A program made the position numbers and the translations under genes. Shown one piece after another: positions 49,242 to 57,531 of a stretch of 64,000 bases of DNA (the stretch's first letter is position 1; each line of letters opens with the position of its first letter). This DNA comes from Mycolicibacter sp. MU0102. Lineage in GTDB: Bacteria > Actinomycetota > Actinomycetes > Mycobacteriales > Mycobacteriaceae. The notes under the pieces were generated by a model. It was given only the letters and a program-made list of their open reading frames with translations, searched no databases and had not been told where the DNA came from. The stretch is from the NCBI RefSeq assembly GCF_963378105.1, contig NZ_OY726398.1:1426001-1490000 (forward strand), read 5' to 3'.

Positions 49242-50009
49242 TTAGCCAGCTGCCGCGCACACCGTGAGAATCGAACCGGTGCGCTGACGGACCTGGGCGC
49301 CGTCCACCGATACCGAGCAGGTGACCTGCTCGCCGAAATTGACCACCGTGACCGCCGCAGCCGTCGTCGCCGGCGGCGTCAACGTCACCTGCTTGGTCCA
49401 CGGCAGGGACACGTTGAACTCGGTCTGCAAGATCCCGCCGGTATCGATGTAGGCGATGCTCAGGGCCCGACCGGTCCCACTGACGCTGTAGACGATCGTC
49501 TCGGGCACGCCGGCCGTCGTCGATGTCGTCGGCGGCGCCGTGGTTGTGGTGCTGGGTGCCGGGGTCCGCGACGGCGAGGGCGTGGTGGTGGGAACGCGCT
49601 TGGGTACCGGGGTGCTCGGGGCGGTCGGCAACGGGGTCACCGGCGTGACGGTGGCCGAATTGCGCTGCGAGCCATTGGCGATCACCAGGGCGATCACCAT
49701 GCCGACCACCAGCAGCACGGCGGCACCGGCCACCAAAAACAGCCAGTTCGGAAACCGCGGAGGCTCCGGCGGGCCACCCTCGCCGCCGCCTACGGGACCA
49801 CCCTGAGGGGGCTGGGGCGCCTCCCAGTGCTGCCGTGGCAATTGCTCGGTCGGGTGGGGAGCCTGCGGCGGATAGCCGGGCGGGTACGACGGGAGCTGCC
49901 CGGCGTAGGCCGGGTCGACGTAGGGCGGATAGCCAGACGTCGGCGGCTCGGACGTTCCACCGCGCTGCCAGGGCTGATTAGCGCCCTCCGGTCGATACGG
50001 ATCGGTCAT
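49242..50009 (-). CDS. Proline-rich membrane protein with MmpS-like extracytoplasmic domain
   Basis: A 255-residue type II membrane protein: a cytoplasmic Pro/Gly/Tyr/Gln-rich head (about 1-105), one membrane helix (about 110-132, W-L-F-L-V-A-G-A-A-V-L-L-V-V-G-M), a Thr/Pro-rich stalk, and a C-terminal beta domain with V-Y-S-V-S-G-T-G-R-A-L-S-I-A-Y-I-D and L-P-W-T-K-Q-V, the pattern of MmpS siderophore-export accessory proteins. ATG 50009 with AGGTGG is preferred; the longer frame lacks support. It corresponds to Rv2507. Function unknown. Confidence 0.85.
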   Translation of the reverse strand: MTDPYRPEGANQPWQRGGTSEPPTSGYPPYVDPAYAGQLPSYPPGYPPQAPHPTEQLPRQHWEAPQPPQGGPVGGGEGGPPEPPRFPNWLFLVAGAAVLLVVGMVIALVIANGSQRNSATVTPVTPLPTAPSTPVPKRVPTTTPSPSRTPAPSTTTTAPPTTSTTAGVPETIVYSVSGTGRALSIAYIDTGGILQTEFNVSLPWTKQVTLTPPATTAAAVTVVNFGEQVTCSVSVDGAQVRQRTGSILTVCAAAG

Positions 50010-50074
50010 GCCCACCTCATGGCTTGCAGGGTACCTGCGGCGGGCGTCTGCGGCCGGGACGTCGGCGCGCCGGC

Positions 50075-50728
50075 CTAAATTCCGGCCGCGCCCAGCGCGC
50101 TGATCGTCATCGCCCGCAACACCGCTCGCGAGCGCTCCGGGCCGGCCGACTTGGCGCCGATGGGCTTCATGCTGTGCGGGGTCGAGTTCAGCAGACCGAA
50201 CGCGGCGTGGGCCATCAGCCGTGCATCGGCTTCGGCCAGCCCCGGGCGCAGCGCGCACAACACGCTCACCCACACCTCGACGTACTGCCGTTGGGCGCTG
50301 CGCACCTGACGCTGCGCGGCGGCCGGCAGATGCGCCAAGTCACGGTCCTGGATCCGGATCAGATCCGGCTCGCCGAGGGCGAAATCGAGATGAAAGTCGA
50401 CCAGGCCATCCAGCACTTCCTGCGGACTGTCTCCACCCGCTTCCACGGCGCGCGCGCCGTCGAGCAACCGGGTGCTGATCCCGACCAGCAATTCGACCAG
50501 CAGTGCTTCCTTGCCTGCGAAGTGGCGATAGATGGCCGGGCCGCTGACTCCTGCGGCCGCACCGATGTCCTCCAACCGCACGGCGGGGTAGCCGCCCTGG
50601 GCGAAGAGGCGTTCGGCGGCCGCGAGCAACTGGCTACGCCGGTCGGACTTCAGCCGGCTGCGCCGGTTGCTGGGCTCGTCGTCGCCCGCCGAGTCAGCCG
50701 AGATGGACTTCGGAATAGAAGAAGCCAT
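50075..50728 (-). CDS. bkaR: TetR repressor of the branched-chain keto-acid operon (BkaR type)
   Basis: A 217-residue TetR regulator. HTH region R-R-S-Q-L-L-A-A-A-E-R-L-F-A-Q-G-G-Y, then L-E-D-I-G-A-A-A-G-V-S-G-P-A-I-Y-R-H-F is near 35-75; the C-terminal ligand domain is Ala/Leu-rich. ATG 50728 sits 4 nt after GGAGG and is preferred to GTG 50731. It corresponds to Rv2506 (BkaR), reported to repress the adjacent fadD35-scoA operon in mycobacteria. Palindromic sites at 50757-50774 and 52505-52522 fit this. Confidence 0.9.
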   Translation of the reverse strand: MASSIPKSISADSAGDDEPSNRRSRLKSDRRSQLLAAAERLFAQGGYPAVRLEDIGAAAGVSGPAIYRHFAGKEALLVELLVGISTRLLDGARAVEAGGDSPQEVLDGLVDFHLDFALGEPDLIRIQDRDLAHLPAAAQRQVRSAQRQYVEVWVSVLCALRPGLAEADARLMAHAAFGLLNSTPHSMKPIGAKSAGPERSRAVLRAMTISALGAAGI

Positions 50729-50756
50729 CACGCCTCCGATCCGTCGTGGACATCTC

Positions 50757-50774
50757 AGTTAATGGCCACTAACG
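50757..50774. promoter_or_regulatory. BkaR operator upstream of fadD35/bkaR
   Basis: AGTTAATG-GC-CACTAACG, an imperfect form of the palindrome at 52505-52522. It lies between the divergent bkaR and fadD35 starts and includes an in-frame ATG (50762). Confidence 0.7.
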
Positions 50775-50830
50775 TAACACCCGTCGCCGCGGAGCACATC
50801 CAGCTTCGGGCGGCACCGGTGGAGGGGCCG

Positions 50831-52471
50831 ATGGCAACTGCGGTACCCGCGGCGCAGGACCACTTGTCCTACGCCCGCGGCGGGGCCCAGCCGGCCCTGT
50901 TGGAGACGACGATCGGCGCCACTCTCGCGGCGATCGCCAGCGCATTCCCCGATCGCGATGCGCTGGTTGACGTTTCGTCGGGTCGGCGCTGGAGCTACGC
51001 CGAGCTCTCCGCGGACGTGCGACGACTGGCAACCGGGCTGCTGCAGGCCGGAATCAGCCCCGGGGACCGGGTGGGCATCTGGGCGCCCAACTGTGCCGAA
51101 TGGGTATTGACCCAGTACGCCACCGCCGAGATCGGGGCGGTTCTGGTCAACGTCAACCCGGCATATCGCTCCCACGAATTGGCCTATGCGCTCAAGCAGT
51201 CCGGGGTCGCGATGGTCATCTCGGCTACGCGTTTCAAAACCTCCGACTACGCCGCAATGCTGGGGGAGGTGGACCCCGCATGCCCGGACCTGCGCGAGGT
51301 GGTGTTCATTGGCCGTTCCCGGTGGCAGGAGCTGGCCGGCGCGCCGATCGATGCGACAGCACTGGCGCGGGTGGGCGCGACACTGCGCGCTCAAGATCCG
51401 ATCAATATCCAATACACTTCGGGGACAACGGGTTACCCCAAGGGCGCGACGCTCAGTCATCGCAACATCCTCAACAACGGCTACCTGGTCGGTGAGCTGC
51501 TCGGCTACACCGAAACAGATCGGATCTGCCTTCCGGTGCCGCTGTATCACTGCTTCGGACTGGTGATGGGGAGCCTGGCGGCGACCAGTCACGGCGCCAC
51601 CATCGTCTTGCCGGGGCCCGGCTTCGATCCCGCGGCCACGCTGCGGGCCGTGCAGGATGAGGCCTGCACCAGCCTCTATGGGGTGCCCACCATGTTCATC
51701 GCCGAGCTCGCGCTGCCCGACTTCGGCGAGTACGACCTGACCAGCCTGCGCACCGGGATCATGGCGGGATCGCCGTGCCCGGCCGAGGTGATGCGCCGGG
51801 TCATCGACGACATGCACATGGCCGGGGTCGCGATCTGCTACGGCATGACCGAGACCTCCCCGGTGTCGACCCAAACCCGTAGTGAGGACTCGCTGGTGCA
51901 GCGAGTCGAGACCGTCGGGCAGGTCGGCCCGCACCTGGAGATCAAGCTGACCGACCCGGCCACCGGAGCGACCGTGCCGCGCGGAGACGTCGGCGAGCTG
52001 TGCACCCGCGGCTACTCGGTGATGACCGGCTACTGGAACGACCCGGACAAGACCGCGGCGGCCATCGACGCCGAAGGCTGGATGCACACCGGCGATCTGG
52101 CCGTGATGGACGGCGACGGCTATCTGCGCATCACCGGGCGGATCAAGGACATGGTGATCCGCGGCGGGGAGAACATCTACCCGCGCGAGATCGAGGAATT
52201 CCTCTACACCCACCCCGACATCCGCGACGCCCAGGTCATCGGCGTGCCCGACGAAACCTACGGCGAAGAGCTGATGGCGGTGGTGATGATGCGCGACGGC
52301 GCGCCGCCGCTGACCGTCGAGCGGCTGCGGGCGTTCTGCACCGGCCGGCTCGCGCACTTCAAGGTGCCGCGCTACGTGCGGGTGGTGGCCGAGTTTCCGA
52401 TGACGGTCACCGGCAAGGTCCGCAAGGACGAGATGCGCCAGCAGGCGATCGAGCATTTGGGCGGCGGCTGA
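50831..52471 (+). CDS. fadD35: Fatty acid-CoA ligase
   Basis: An acyl-adenylate-forming enzyme that activates a fatty or branched acid with ATP and CoA. The 546-residue protein has the P-loop motif Y-T-S-G-T-T-G-Y-P-K-G-A near 190, Y-G-M-T-E-T-S-P-V near 340, G-W-M-H-T-G-D near 420 and R-G-G-E-N-I-Y-P near 450, plus the C-terminal T-V-T-G-K-V-R-K with the catalytic Lys. ATG 50831 has GGAGGGG 4 nt before it and matches the usual length; ATG 50762 (569 residues) lies inside the operator. It corresponds to Rv2505c. Its gap to scoA is 67 nt and contains a second operator. Confidence 0.9.
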   Translation: MATAVPAAQDHLSYARGGAQPALLETTIGATLAAIASAFPDRDALVDVSSGRRWSYAELSADVRRLATGLLQAGISPGDRVGIWAPNCAEWVLTQYATAEIGAVLVNVNPAYRSHELAYALKQSGVAMVISATRFKTSDYAAMLGEVDPACPDLREVVFIGRSRWQELAGAPIDATALARVGATLRAQDPINIQYTSGTTGYPKGATLSHRNILNNGYLVGELLGYTETDRICLPVPLYHCFGLVMGSLAATSHGATIVLPGPGFDPAATLRAVQDEACTSLYGVPTMFIAELALPDFGEYDLTSLRTGIMAGSPCPAEVMRRVIDDMHMAGVAICYGMTETSPVSTQTRSEDSLVQRVETVGQVGPHLEIKLTDPATGATVPRGDVGELCTRGYSVMTGYWNDPDKTAAAIDAEGWMHTGDLAVMDGDGYLRITGRIKDMVIRGGENIYPREIEEFLYTHPDIRDAQVIGVPDETYGEELMAVVMMRDGAPPLTVERLRAFCTGRLAHFKVPRYVRVVAEFPMTVTGKVRKDEMRQQAIEHLGGG

Positions 52472-52482
52472 CAGGGCTGCTC

Positions 52483-52497
52483 GAGAATGGTATTCTC
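52483..52497. promoter_or_regulatory. Second palindrome upstream of scoA
   Basis: GAGAAT-GGT-ATTCTC, perfect 6-bp arms; it overlaps TATTCT (52491-52496), a -10 candidate, and ends 7 nt before the BkaR operator. A different regulator could bind here. Confidence 0.45.
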
Positions 52498-52504
52498 TGG
52501 CATC

Positions 52505-52522
52505 AGTTAATGAACATTAACT
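52505..52522. promoter_or_regulatory. BkaR operator upstream of scoA
   Basis: AGTTAATG-AA-CATTAACT, a perfect 18-bp palindrome 17 nt before the scoA GTG, matching the site in front of fadD35 at 15 of 18 positions. Confidence 0.78.
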
Positions 52523-52538
52523 GAAATGAGGAGGGCGA

Positions 52539-53294
52539 GTGGCGATAGACAAGGTCGTGGCGACGGCGGCAGAGGCCGTGGCCGACGTGACCGACGGCGC
52601 GTCACTGGCGGTCGGCGGGTTCGGGCTCTGTGGCATTCCGGAGGCGTTGATCGAGGCCCTGCTGCAGCTCGGGGTGACCGATCTGGAGACGGTGTCGAAC
52701 AACTGTGGTGTCGACGGCGTCGGGCTGGGTGTGCTGTTGGAGCACAAGCGCATCCGCCGCACCGTCAGCTCCTATGTGGGCGAGAACAAGGAATTCGCTC
52801 GCCAGTTTCTGTCCGGCGAGCTCGAGGTGGAGCTGACCCCGCAGGGCACCCTCGCCGAGCGGCTGCGCGCCGGCGGCGCCGGCATCCCGGCGTTCTACAC
52901 GCCCACCGGAGTCGGCACCCAGGTTGCCGACGGCGGACTGCCGTGGCGCTACGACGGCGCCGGCGGGGTGGCGGTGGCCTCGCCGCCGAAAGAGACCCGG
53001 GAGTTCGACGGACGAACCTATGTCCTAGAGCGGGCGATCCGCACCGACTTCGCGCTGGTGCACGCCTGGAAAGGCGACCGGCACGGCAACCTCGTCTATC
53101 GGGAGGCCGCCGCCAACTTCAACCCGGACTGCGCTGCGGCAGGCCGAATCACCATCGCCGAGGTCGAGCACCTGGTCGAACCCGGCGAGATCTGCCCCGC
53201 CGAGGTGCACACCCAGGGAGTCTTCGTGCACCGGGTGGTGCACGTGCCCAATCCGATCAAGCGAATCGAGCGGGAGACGGTGCGCGCGTCATGA
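52539..53294 (+). CDS. scoA: Succinyl-CoA:3-ketoacid CoA-transferase, subunit A
   Basis: With ScoB transfers CoA from succinyl-CoA to acetoacetate, giving acetoacetyl-CoA. The 251-residue alpha subunit has G-G-F-G-L-C-G-I-P-E-A-L-I near 28, E-L-E-V-E-L-T-P-Q-G-T-L-A-E-R near 95 and A-F-Y-T-P-T-G-V-G-T near 120. GAGGAGGG lies 4 nt before GTG 52539. It is coupled to scoB by ATGA. It corresponds to Rv2504c. Confidence 0.96.
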   Translation: MAIDKVVATAAEAVADVTDGASLAVGGFGLCGIPEALIEALLQLGVTDLETVSNNCGVDGVGLGVLLEHKRIRRTVSSYVGENKEFARQFLSGELEVELTPQGTLAERLRAGGAGIPAFYTPTGVGTQVADGGLPWRYDGAGGVAVASPPKETREFDGRTYVLERAIRTDFALVHAWKGDRHGNLVYREAAANFNPDCAAAGRITIAEVEHLVEPGEICPAEVHTQGVFVHRVVHVPNPIKRIERETVRAS

Positions 53295-53932
53295 CCCTGA
53301 CACGAGACGAGTTGGCCGCACGGGTGGCCGCCGAACTGCGCGACGGCCAGTACGTCAACCTCGGCATCGGACTGCCCACCTTGATTCCCAACCACATCCC
53401 CGACGGTGTCAGCGTGGTGCTGCACTCGGAGAACGGAATCCTCGGGGTCGGCCCCTACCCGCTGCGCGAAGACCTCGACGCCGACCTGATCAACGCCGGC
53501 AAGGAAACCGTCACCACCTTGCCCGGTGCTTCCTTCTTCTCCTCGTCGGCGTCGTTCGGGGTCATCCGCGGTGGACACCTCGACGTGGCGGTCCTTGGTG
53601 CCATGCAGGTTTCGGCCGCCGGCGACCTGGCCAACTGGATGATCCCCGGCAAGATGATCAAGGGCATGGGCGGGGCGATGGACCTGGTGCACGGGGCGCG
53701 CCGGGTGATCGTGATGATGGAACACGCGGCCAAGGACGGCAGCGCCAAGATCGTCGAGCAGTGCACGCTGCCGCTCACCGGTGCCCGCTGCGTCAACCGG
53801 ATCATCACCGACCTTGCCGTCATCGACGTCACCGAGGAAGGCCTGCGACTGATCGAGACCGCCCCGGGCGTCACCGTCGACGAAGTCGTCGCGAAAACCG
53901 ACGCTTCGCTGGATCTTTCGGCACTGTCATGA
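53291..53932 (+). CDS. scoB: Succinyl-CoA:3-ketoacid CoA-transferase, subunit B
   Basis: The 213-residue beta subunit carrying the catalytic glutamate in H-S-E-N-G-I-L-G-V-G-P. N-L-G-I-G-L-P-T-L-I-P is near 28, G-K-M-I-K-G-M-G-G-A-M-D near 125 and C-T-L-P-L-T-G near 160. ATG 53291 overlaps the scoA stop; the longer open frame in the scoA region is a shadow. Its stop overlaps the accD1 ATG. Acetoacetate released by HMG-CoA cleavage (and perhaps by BKACE elsewhere in the window) is its likely substrate. Confidence 0.96.
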   Translation: MTLTRDELAARVAAELRDGQYVNLGIGLPTLIPNHIPDGVSVVLHSENGILGVGPYPLREDLDADLINAGKETVTTLPGASFFSSSASFGVIRGGHLDVAVLGAMQVSAAGDLANWMIPGKMIKGMGGAMDLVHGARRVIVMMEHAAKDGSAKIVEQCTLPLTGARCVNRIITDLAVIDVTEEGLRLIETAPGVTVDEVVAKTDASLDLSALS

Positions 53933-55500
53933 CCGCACCGGCATTCGCTGACGAACACCGTCGCCTGGTCGCGGAACTCAACACCAAGCTGGCGGCGGCC
54001 GCCCTGGGCGGCAACGAGCAGTCCCGCCAGCGCCACGTGGCGCGCGGAAAACTGTTGCCCCGCGACCGGGTTGACCGGCTGCTGGACCCCGGTAGCCCGT
54101 TTCTGGAATTGGCGCCGCTGGCCGCCGACGGCATGTACGACGACGAGTGCCCCGGGGCGGGGATCATCACCGGCATCGGGCGGGTCTCCGGCCGCGAATG
54201 CGTGATCGTCGCCAATGACGCCACCGTCAAGGGCGGCACCTACTACCCGGTGACGGTCAAAAAGCACCTGCGTGCCCAAGAGGTGGCGCTGGGCAACCGG
54301 CTGCCCTGTCTGTACCTGGTGGACTCCGGCGGAGCGTTCCTGCCCCGCCAGGACGAAGTCTTCCCCGACCGTGAGCACTTCGGCCGCATCTTCTTCAACC
54401 AGGCCACCATGAGCGCTGCGGGCATCCCGCAGATCGCGGCGGTGCTCGGTTCGTGCACCGCGGGCGGCGCCTACGTTCCGGCGATGAGCGATGAGGCCGT
54501 CATCGTCCGGGAGCAGGGCACCATCTTCCTGGGCGGTCCGCCGCTGGTGAAGGCCGCTACCGGTGAGGTGGTGACCGCCGAAGAACTCGGCGGCGGCGAC
54601 CTGCACTCCCGCACCTCCGGGGTCACCGATTACCTGGCCGACGACGACGAGCACGCGCTGCGCATCGTGCGCCAGATCGCGGCCACCTTCGGTCCTCGCA
54701 CTGAAAGCCCTTGGGAGATCAGCGACTCCGCCCCGCCCCAGCATGACCCGGCCGAGCTCTACGACGTGGTTCCCCCCGATCCCCGGGTGCCCTATGACGT
54801 GCGCCAGGTGATCGTGCGGCTGGTCGACGGTAGCGAGTTCAGTGAGTTCAAGGCCGAGTACGGCAAAACACTGGTGACCGCGTTCGCGCGCATCCACGGC
54901 CATCCGGTCGGGATCATCGCCAACAACGGGGTGCTGTTCGGGGAATCCGCCGTCAAAGGGGCGCACTTCATCGAACTGTGCGACAAGCGCTCGATCCCCC
55001 TGGTGTTCCTGCAGAACATCGCCGGGTTCATGGTCGGCCGCGACTATGAGGCCGGCGGCATCGCCAAGCACGGCGCCAAGATGGTCACCGCGGTGGCCTG
55101 TGCGCGGGTGCCCAAGCTGACCGTCGTGATCGGCGGGTCCTACGGGGCGGGCAACTACTCCATGTGCGGACGGGCGTACTCGCCCCGGTTCCTGTGGATG
55201 TGGCCCAACGCCCGGATCTCGGTGATGGGCGGCGAGCAGGCCGCATCGGTGCTGGCCACCGTGCGCAGCGATCAACTCGACGCCGCCGGCAAGCCATGGT
55301 CGGCGGCCGACGAGGAAGCCTTCAAGGCGCCGATCCGCGAGCAATACGAGGTGCAGGGCAACCCGTACTACTCGACCGCCCGGTTGTGGGATGACGGGAT
55401 CATCGACCCGGCGGACACCAGAACAGTGCTGGGCCTTGCGCTTTCGGTCTGCTCGAACGCGCCTTTGGACCCGGTCTCCTACGGCGTATTCCGGATGTGA
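53929..55500 (+). CDS. accD1: 3-methylcrotonyl-CoA carboxylase, carboxyltransferase (beta) subunit
   Basis: A 523-residue carboxyltransferase with AccA1. N-half crotonase fold: A-R-G-K-L-L-P-R-D-R-V near 40, V-A-N-D-A-T-V-K-G-G-T-Y-Y-P near 95, L-V-D-S-G-G-A-F-L-P near 130 and G-S-C-T-A-G-G-A-Y-V-P near 180. C-half: N-I-A-G-F-M-V-G near 365 and G-G-S-Y-G-A-G-N-Y-S-M-C-G-R near 405. These are MCC-beta rather than propionyl-CoA carboxylase motifs. It corresponds to Rv2502c; AccA1-AccD1 is the known mycobacterial MCC. It acts on leucine-derived methylcrotonyl-CoA. Confidence 0.95.
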   Translation: MTAPAFADEHRRLVAELNTKLAAAALGGNEQSRQRHVARGKLLPRDRVDRLLDPGSPFLELAPLAADGMYDDECPGAGIITGIGRVSGRECVIVANDATVKGGTYYPVTVKKHLRAQEVALGNRLPCLYLVDSGGAFLPRQDEVFPDREHFGRIFFNQATMSAAGIPQIAAVLGSCTAGGAYVPAMSDEAVIVREQGTIFLGGPPLVKAATGEVVTAEELGGGDLHSRTSGVTDYLADDDEHALRIVRQIAATFGPRTESPWEISDSAPPQHDPAELYDVVPPDPRVPYDVRQVIVRLVDGSEFSEFKAEYGKTLVTAFARIHGHPVGIIANNGVLFGESAVKGAHFIELCDKRSIPLVFLQNIAGFMVGRDYEAGGIAKHGAKMVTAVACARVPKLTVVIGGSYGAGNYSMCGRAYSPRFLWMWPNARISVMGGEQAASVLATVRSDQLDAAGKPWSAADEEAFKAPIREQYEVQGNPYYSTARLWDDGIIDPADTRTVLGLALSVCSNAPLDPVSYGVFRM

Positions 55501-55506
55501 GCGCAC

Positions 55507-57531
55507 ATGTTTGAAACCGTCTTGATAGCCAACCGCGGTGAGATCGCGGTGCGCGTGATCCGCACCCTGCGCCGGATGGGCATTCGGTCAGTAGCCGTCT
55601 ACAGCGATGCCGACGCCGGCGCGCGTCACGTGCGCGAAGCCGATACCGCGGTGCGCCTGGGGCCCGCACCGGTGCTGGAGAGCTACCTGTCGATACCCGA
55701 GGTGCTCGAGGCGGCCGCGGCCACCGGAGCCCAGGCCATTCATCCCGGCTACGGATTCCTTTCCGAGAACGCCGGATTCGCGGCCGCCTGCGAGCGGGCC
55801 GGAGTGGTGTTCATCGGGCCGCCGGCCCGGGCCATCGAGGTGATGGGCGACAAGATCTCGGCGAAGAACACCGTCACCGCCTTTGAGGTGCCGGTGGTTC
55901 CGGGTATCGCCAAACCCGGTCTGTCCGACGACGAGCTGGTGGCCGCGGCAGGCGAGATCGGCTACCCGGTGCTGATCAAGCCGTCGGCCGGCGGTGGTGG
56001 CAAGGGCATGCACCTGGTCGAGGACCCGGCCCAGCTGCGCCCGGCGCTGGCCACCGCACGGCGCGAAGCGGCTTCGGCGTTCGGTGACGACACCCTGTTT
56101 CTGGAGCGATTCGTGCTGCGGCCCCGCCACATCGAGGTGCAGGTGCTCGCCGACACCCAGGGCAACGTGGTGCACCTGGGCGAACGCGAATGTAGCCTGC
56201 AGCGACGCCACCAGAAGGTGATCGAAGAGGCGCCGTCGCCGCTGCTGGACGCCGCCACCGGGGACCGGATCGGCACGGCGGCCTGCAACACCGCGCGCAG
56301 CGTGGACTACGTCGGCGCCGGCACCGTGGAATTCATCGTCTCGGCGGATCGCCCCGATGAGTTCTTCTTCATGGAGATGAACACCCGACTGCAGGTGGAA
56401 CACCCGGTCACCGAAGCGATCACCGGCCTGGACCTGGTTGAGTGGCAGCTGCGGGTGGCCGCCGGGGAGAAGTTGTCCTTCACTCAGGACGACATCACCT
56501 TCACCGGGCACGCCGTCGAAGCCCGGGTATATGCCGAGGACCCGGCCCGCGGCTTCCTGCCCACCGGTGGGCGAGTGCTGGCGGTGCACGAACCCACCGG
56601 TCCGGGGGTGCGGGTGGACTCGTCCTTGCAGGACGGCACCGTCGTCGGCAGCGACTACGACCCGATGTTGTCCAAGGTGATCGCGCACGGGGCCGACCGG
56701 GCGCAGGCACTGGCGCGCCTCGATGCGGCGCTGGCCGGCACGGCGGTGTTCGGGGTGCAGACCAACGTCGAGTTCCTGCGGTTCCTGCTCGTCGATGAGC
56801 GAGTGGTCGCCGGTGACCTGGACACCGAACTATTGGACGCCCGGTCGGGTGATTTCAGGCCGGTCCCGGCCCCCGACGATGTACTGGCAGCCGCTGGCCT
56901 CTACCGGCAGTGGGCGCTGGCCGGGCGATTTCGGCGCGGTAATCACCGCTCAGTGGGCGAAACCGCGCCGAAATCGCTGTGGGATGCGCCCAGCGGATGG
57001 CGAATCGGCGCGGCGGCACCGGTGCGCACCGAGATGCACACCCCGCTGCGCACCGAGACGGTATCGGTGTGGGGCCTGCCCGATGCGGCGCAGGTGCAGA
57101 TCGGTGACGGCGATATCCAGAGCGCCAGCGCCCATGTCGAAGGCGACCAGCTGATCGCCACGGTGGCCGGGCGGCAACGCCGCTACCTGTTCGCCGAGGA
57201 CGACGGCCAACTGTGGATCTGCGACGAACGCGGAAGCTGGCAGCTGCGGGAGGCCGAAGTGGTGCGGGTGCACCGCGGCGGCGGGGCCCGCAGCGCCGAG
57301 ATCGCCAGCCCGATGCCGGGCACCGTGATCGCTGTCAGTGCTGACTCGGAATCGACTGTCGGCGAAGGTGATCCGGTGGTCGTGGTGGAGGCGATGAAGA
57401 TGGAGCACACCCTGACCGCCCCGATTTCCGGCCGGGTGCAGGTGTTGGTAGCGGTGGGCGAGCAAGTGAAGGTGGATCAGGTGCTGGCGCGGCTGATCCC
57501 GGAGGAAGAGACCGAGGAAGCGAAATCATGA
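55507..57531 (+). CDS. accA1: 3-methylcrotonyl-CoA carboxylase, biotin (alpha) subunit
   Basis: A 674-residue biotin carboxylase plus biotin carrier. F-E-T-V-L-I-A-N-R-G-E-I-A-V-R starts the biotin carboxylase (1-450), the ATP glycine loop K-P-S-A-G-G-G-G-K-G-M is near 160, E-M-N-T-R-L-Q-V-E-H near 290, and the carrier motif V-E-A-M-K-M-E-H near 632. A 16-bp-arm palindrome (56925-56977) lies in the linker between the two, and the protein is somewhat longer than I recall for AccA1 of M. tuberculosis, so an element may have inserted in frame. It starts 6 nt after accD1. Confidence 0.95.
   Translation: MFETVLIANRGEIAVRVIRTLRRMGIRSVAVYSDADAGARHVREADTAVRLGPAPVLESYLSIPEVLEAAAATGAQAIHPGYGFLSENAGFAAACERAGVVFIGPPARAIEVMGDKISAKNTVTAFEVPVVPGIAKPGLSDDELVAAAGEIGYPVLIKPSAGGGGKGMHLVEDPAQLRPALATARREAASAFGDDTLFLERFVLRPRHIEVQVLADTQGNVVHLGERECSLQRRHQKVIEEAPSPLLDAATGDRIGTAACNTARSVDYVGAGTVEFIVSADRPDEFFFMEMNTRLQVEHPVTEAITGLDLVEWQLRVAAGEKLSFTQDDITFTGHAVEARVYAEDPARGFLPTGGRVLAVHEPTGPGVRVDSSLQDGTVVGSDYDPMLSKVIAHGADRAQALARLDAALAGTAVFGVQTNVEFLRFLLVDERVVAGDLDTELLDARSGDFRPVPAPDDVLAAAGLYRQWALAGRFRRGNHRSVGETAPKSLWDAPSGWRIGAAAPVRTEMHTPLRTETVSVWGLPDAAQVQIGDGDIQSASAHVEGDQLIATVAGRQRRYLFAEDDGQLWICDERGSWQLREAEVVRVHRGGGARSAEIASPMPGTVIAVSADSESTVGEGDPVVVVEAMKMEHTLTAPISGRVQVLVAVGEQVKVDQVLARLIPEEETEEAKS
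56925..56977. repeat. Palindromic repeat embedded in accA1
   Basis: Perfect 16-bp arms, GCGATTTCGGCGCGGT (56925-56940) and its complement (56962-56977), with a 21-nt loop. Fifteen bases of the arm recur at 14088-14102. The reading frame is kept; the encoded stretch is low-complexity linker. Confidence 0.7.

Noticed and set aside
50759..52456. 565-codon minus-strand open frame opposite fadD35
   Set aside because: Shadow of a clear acyl-CoA ligase with all adenylation motifs.
53455..55506. 683-codon minus-strand open frame opposite scoB-accD1
   Set aside because: The plus strand encodes the complete CoA transferase and carboxyltransferase; the antisense frame has no domain and His/Gly/Arg-rich shadow composition.
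56925..56977. Frameshift or pseudogene in accA1 caused by the palindrome
   Set aside because: The frame stays open through the palindrome and the biotin motif A-M-K-M follows in frame, so the gene is intact.
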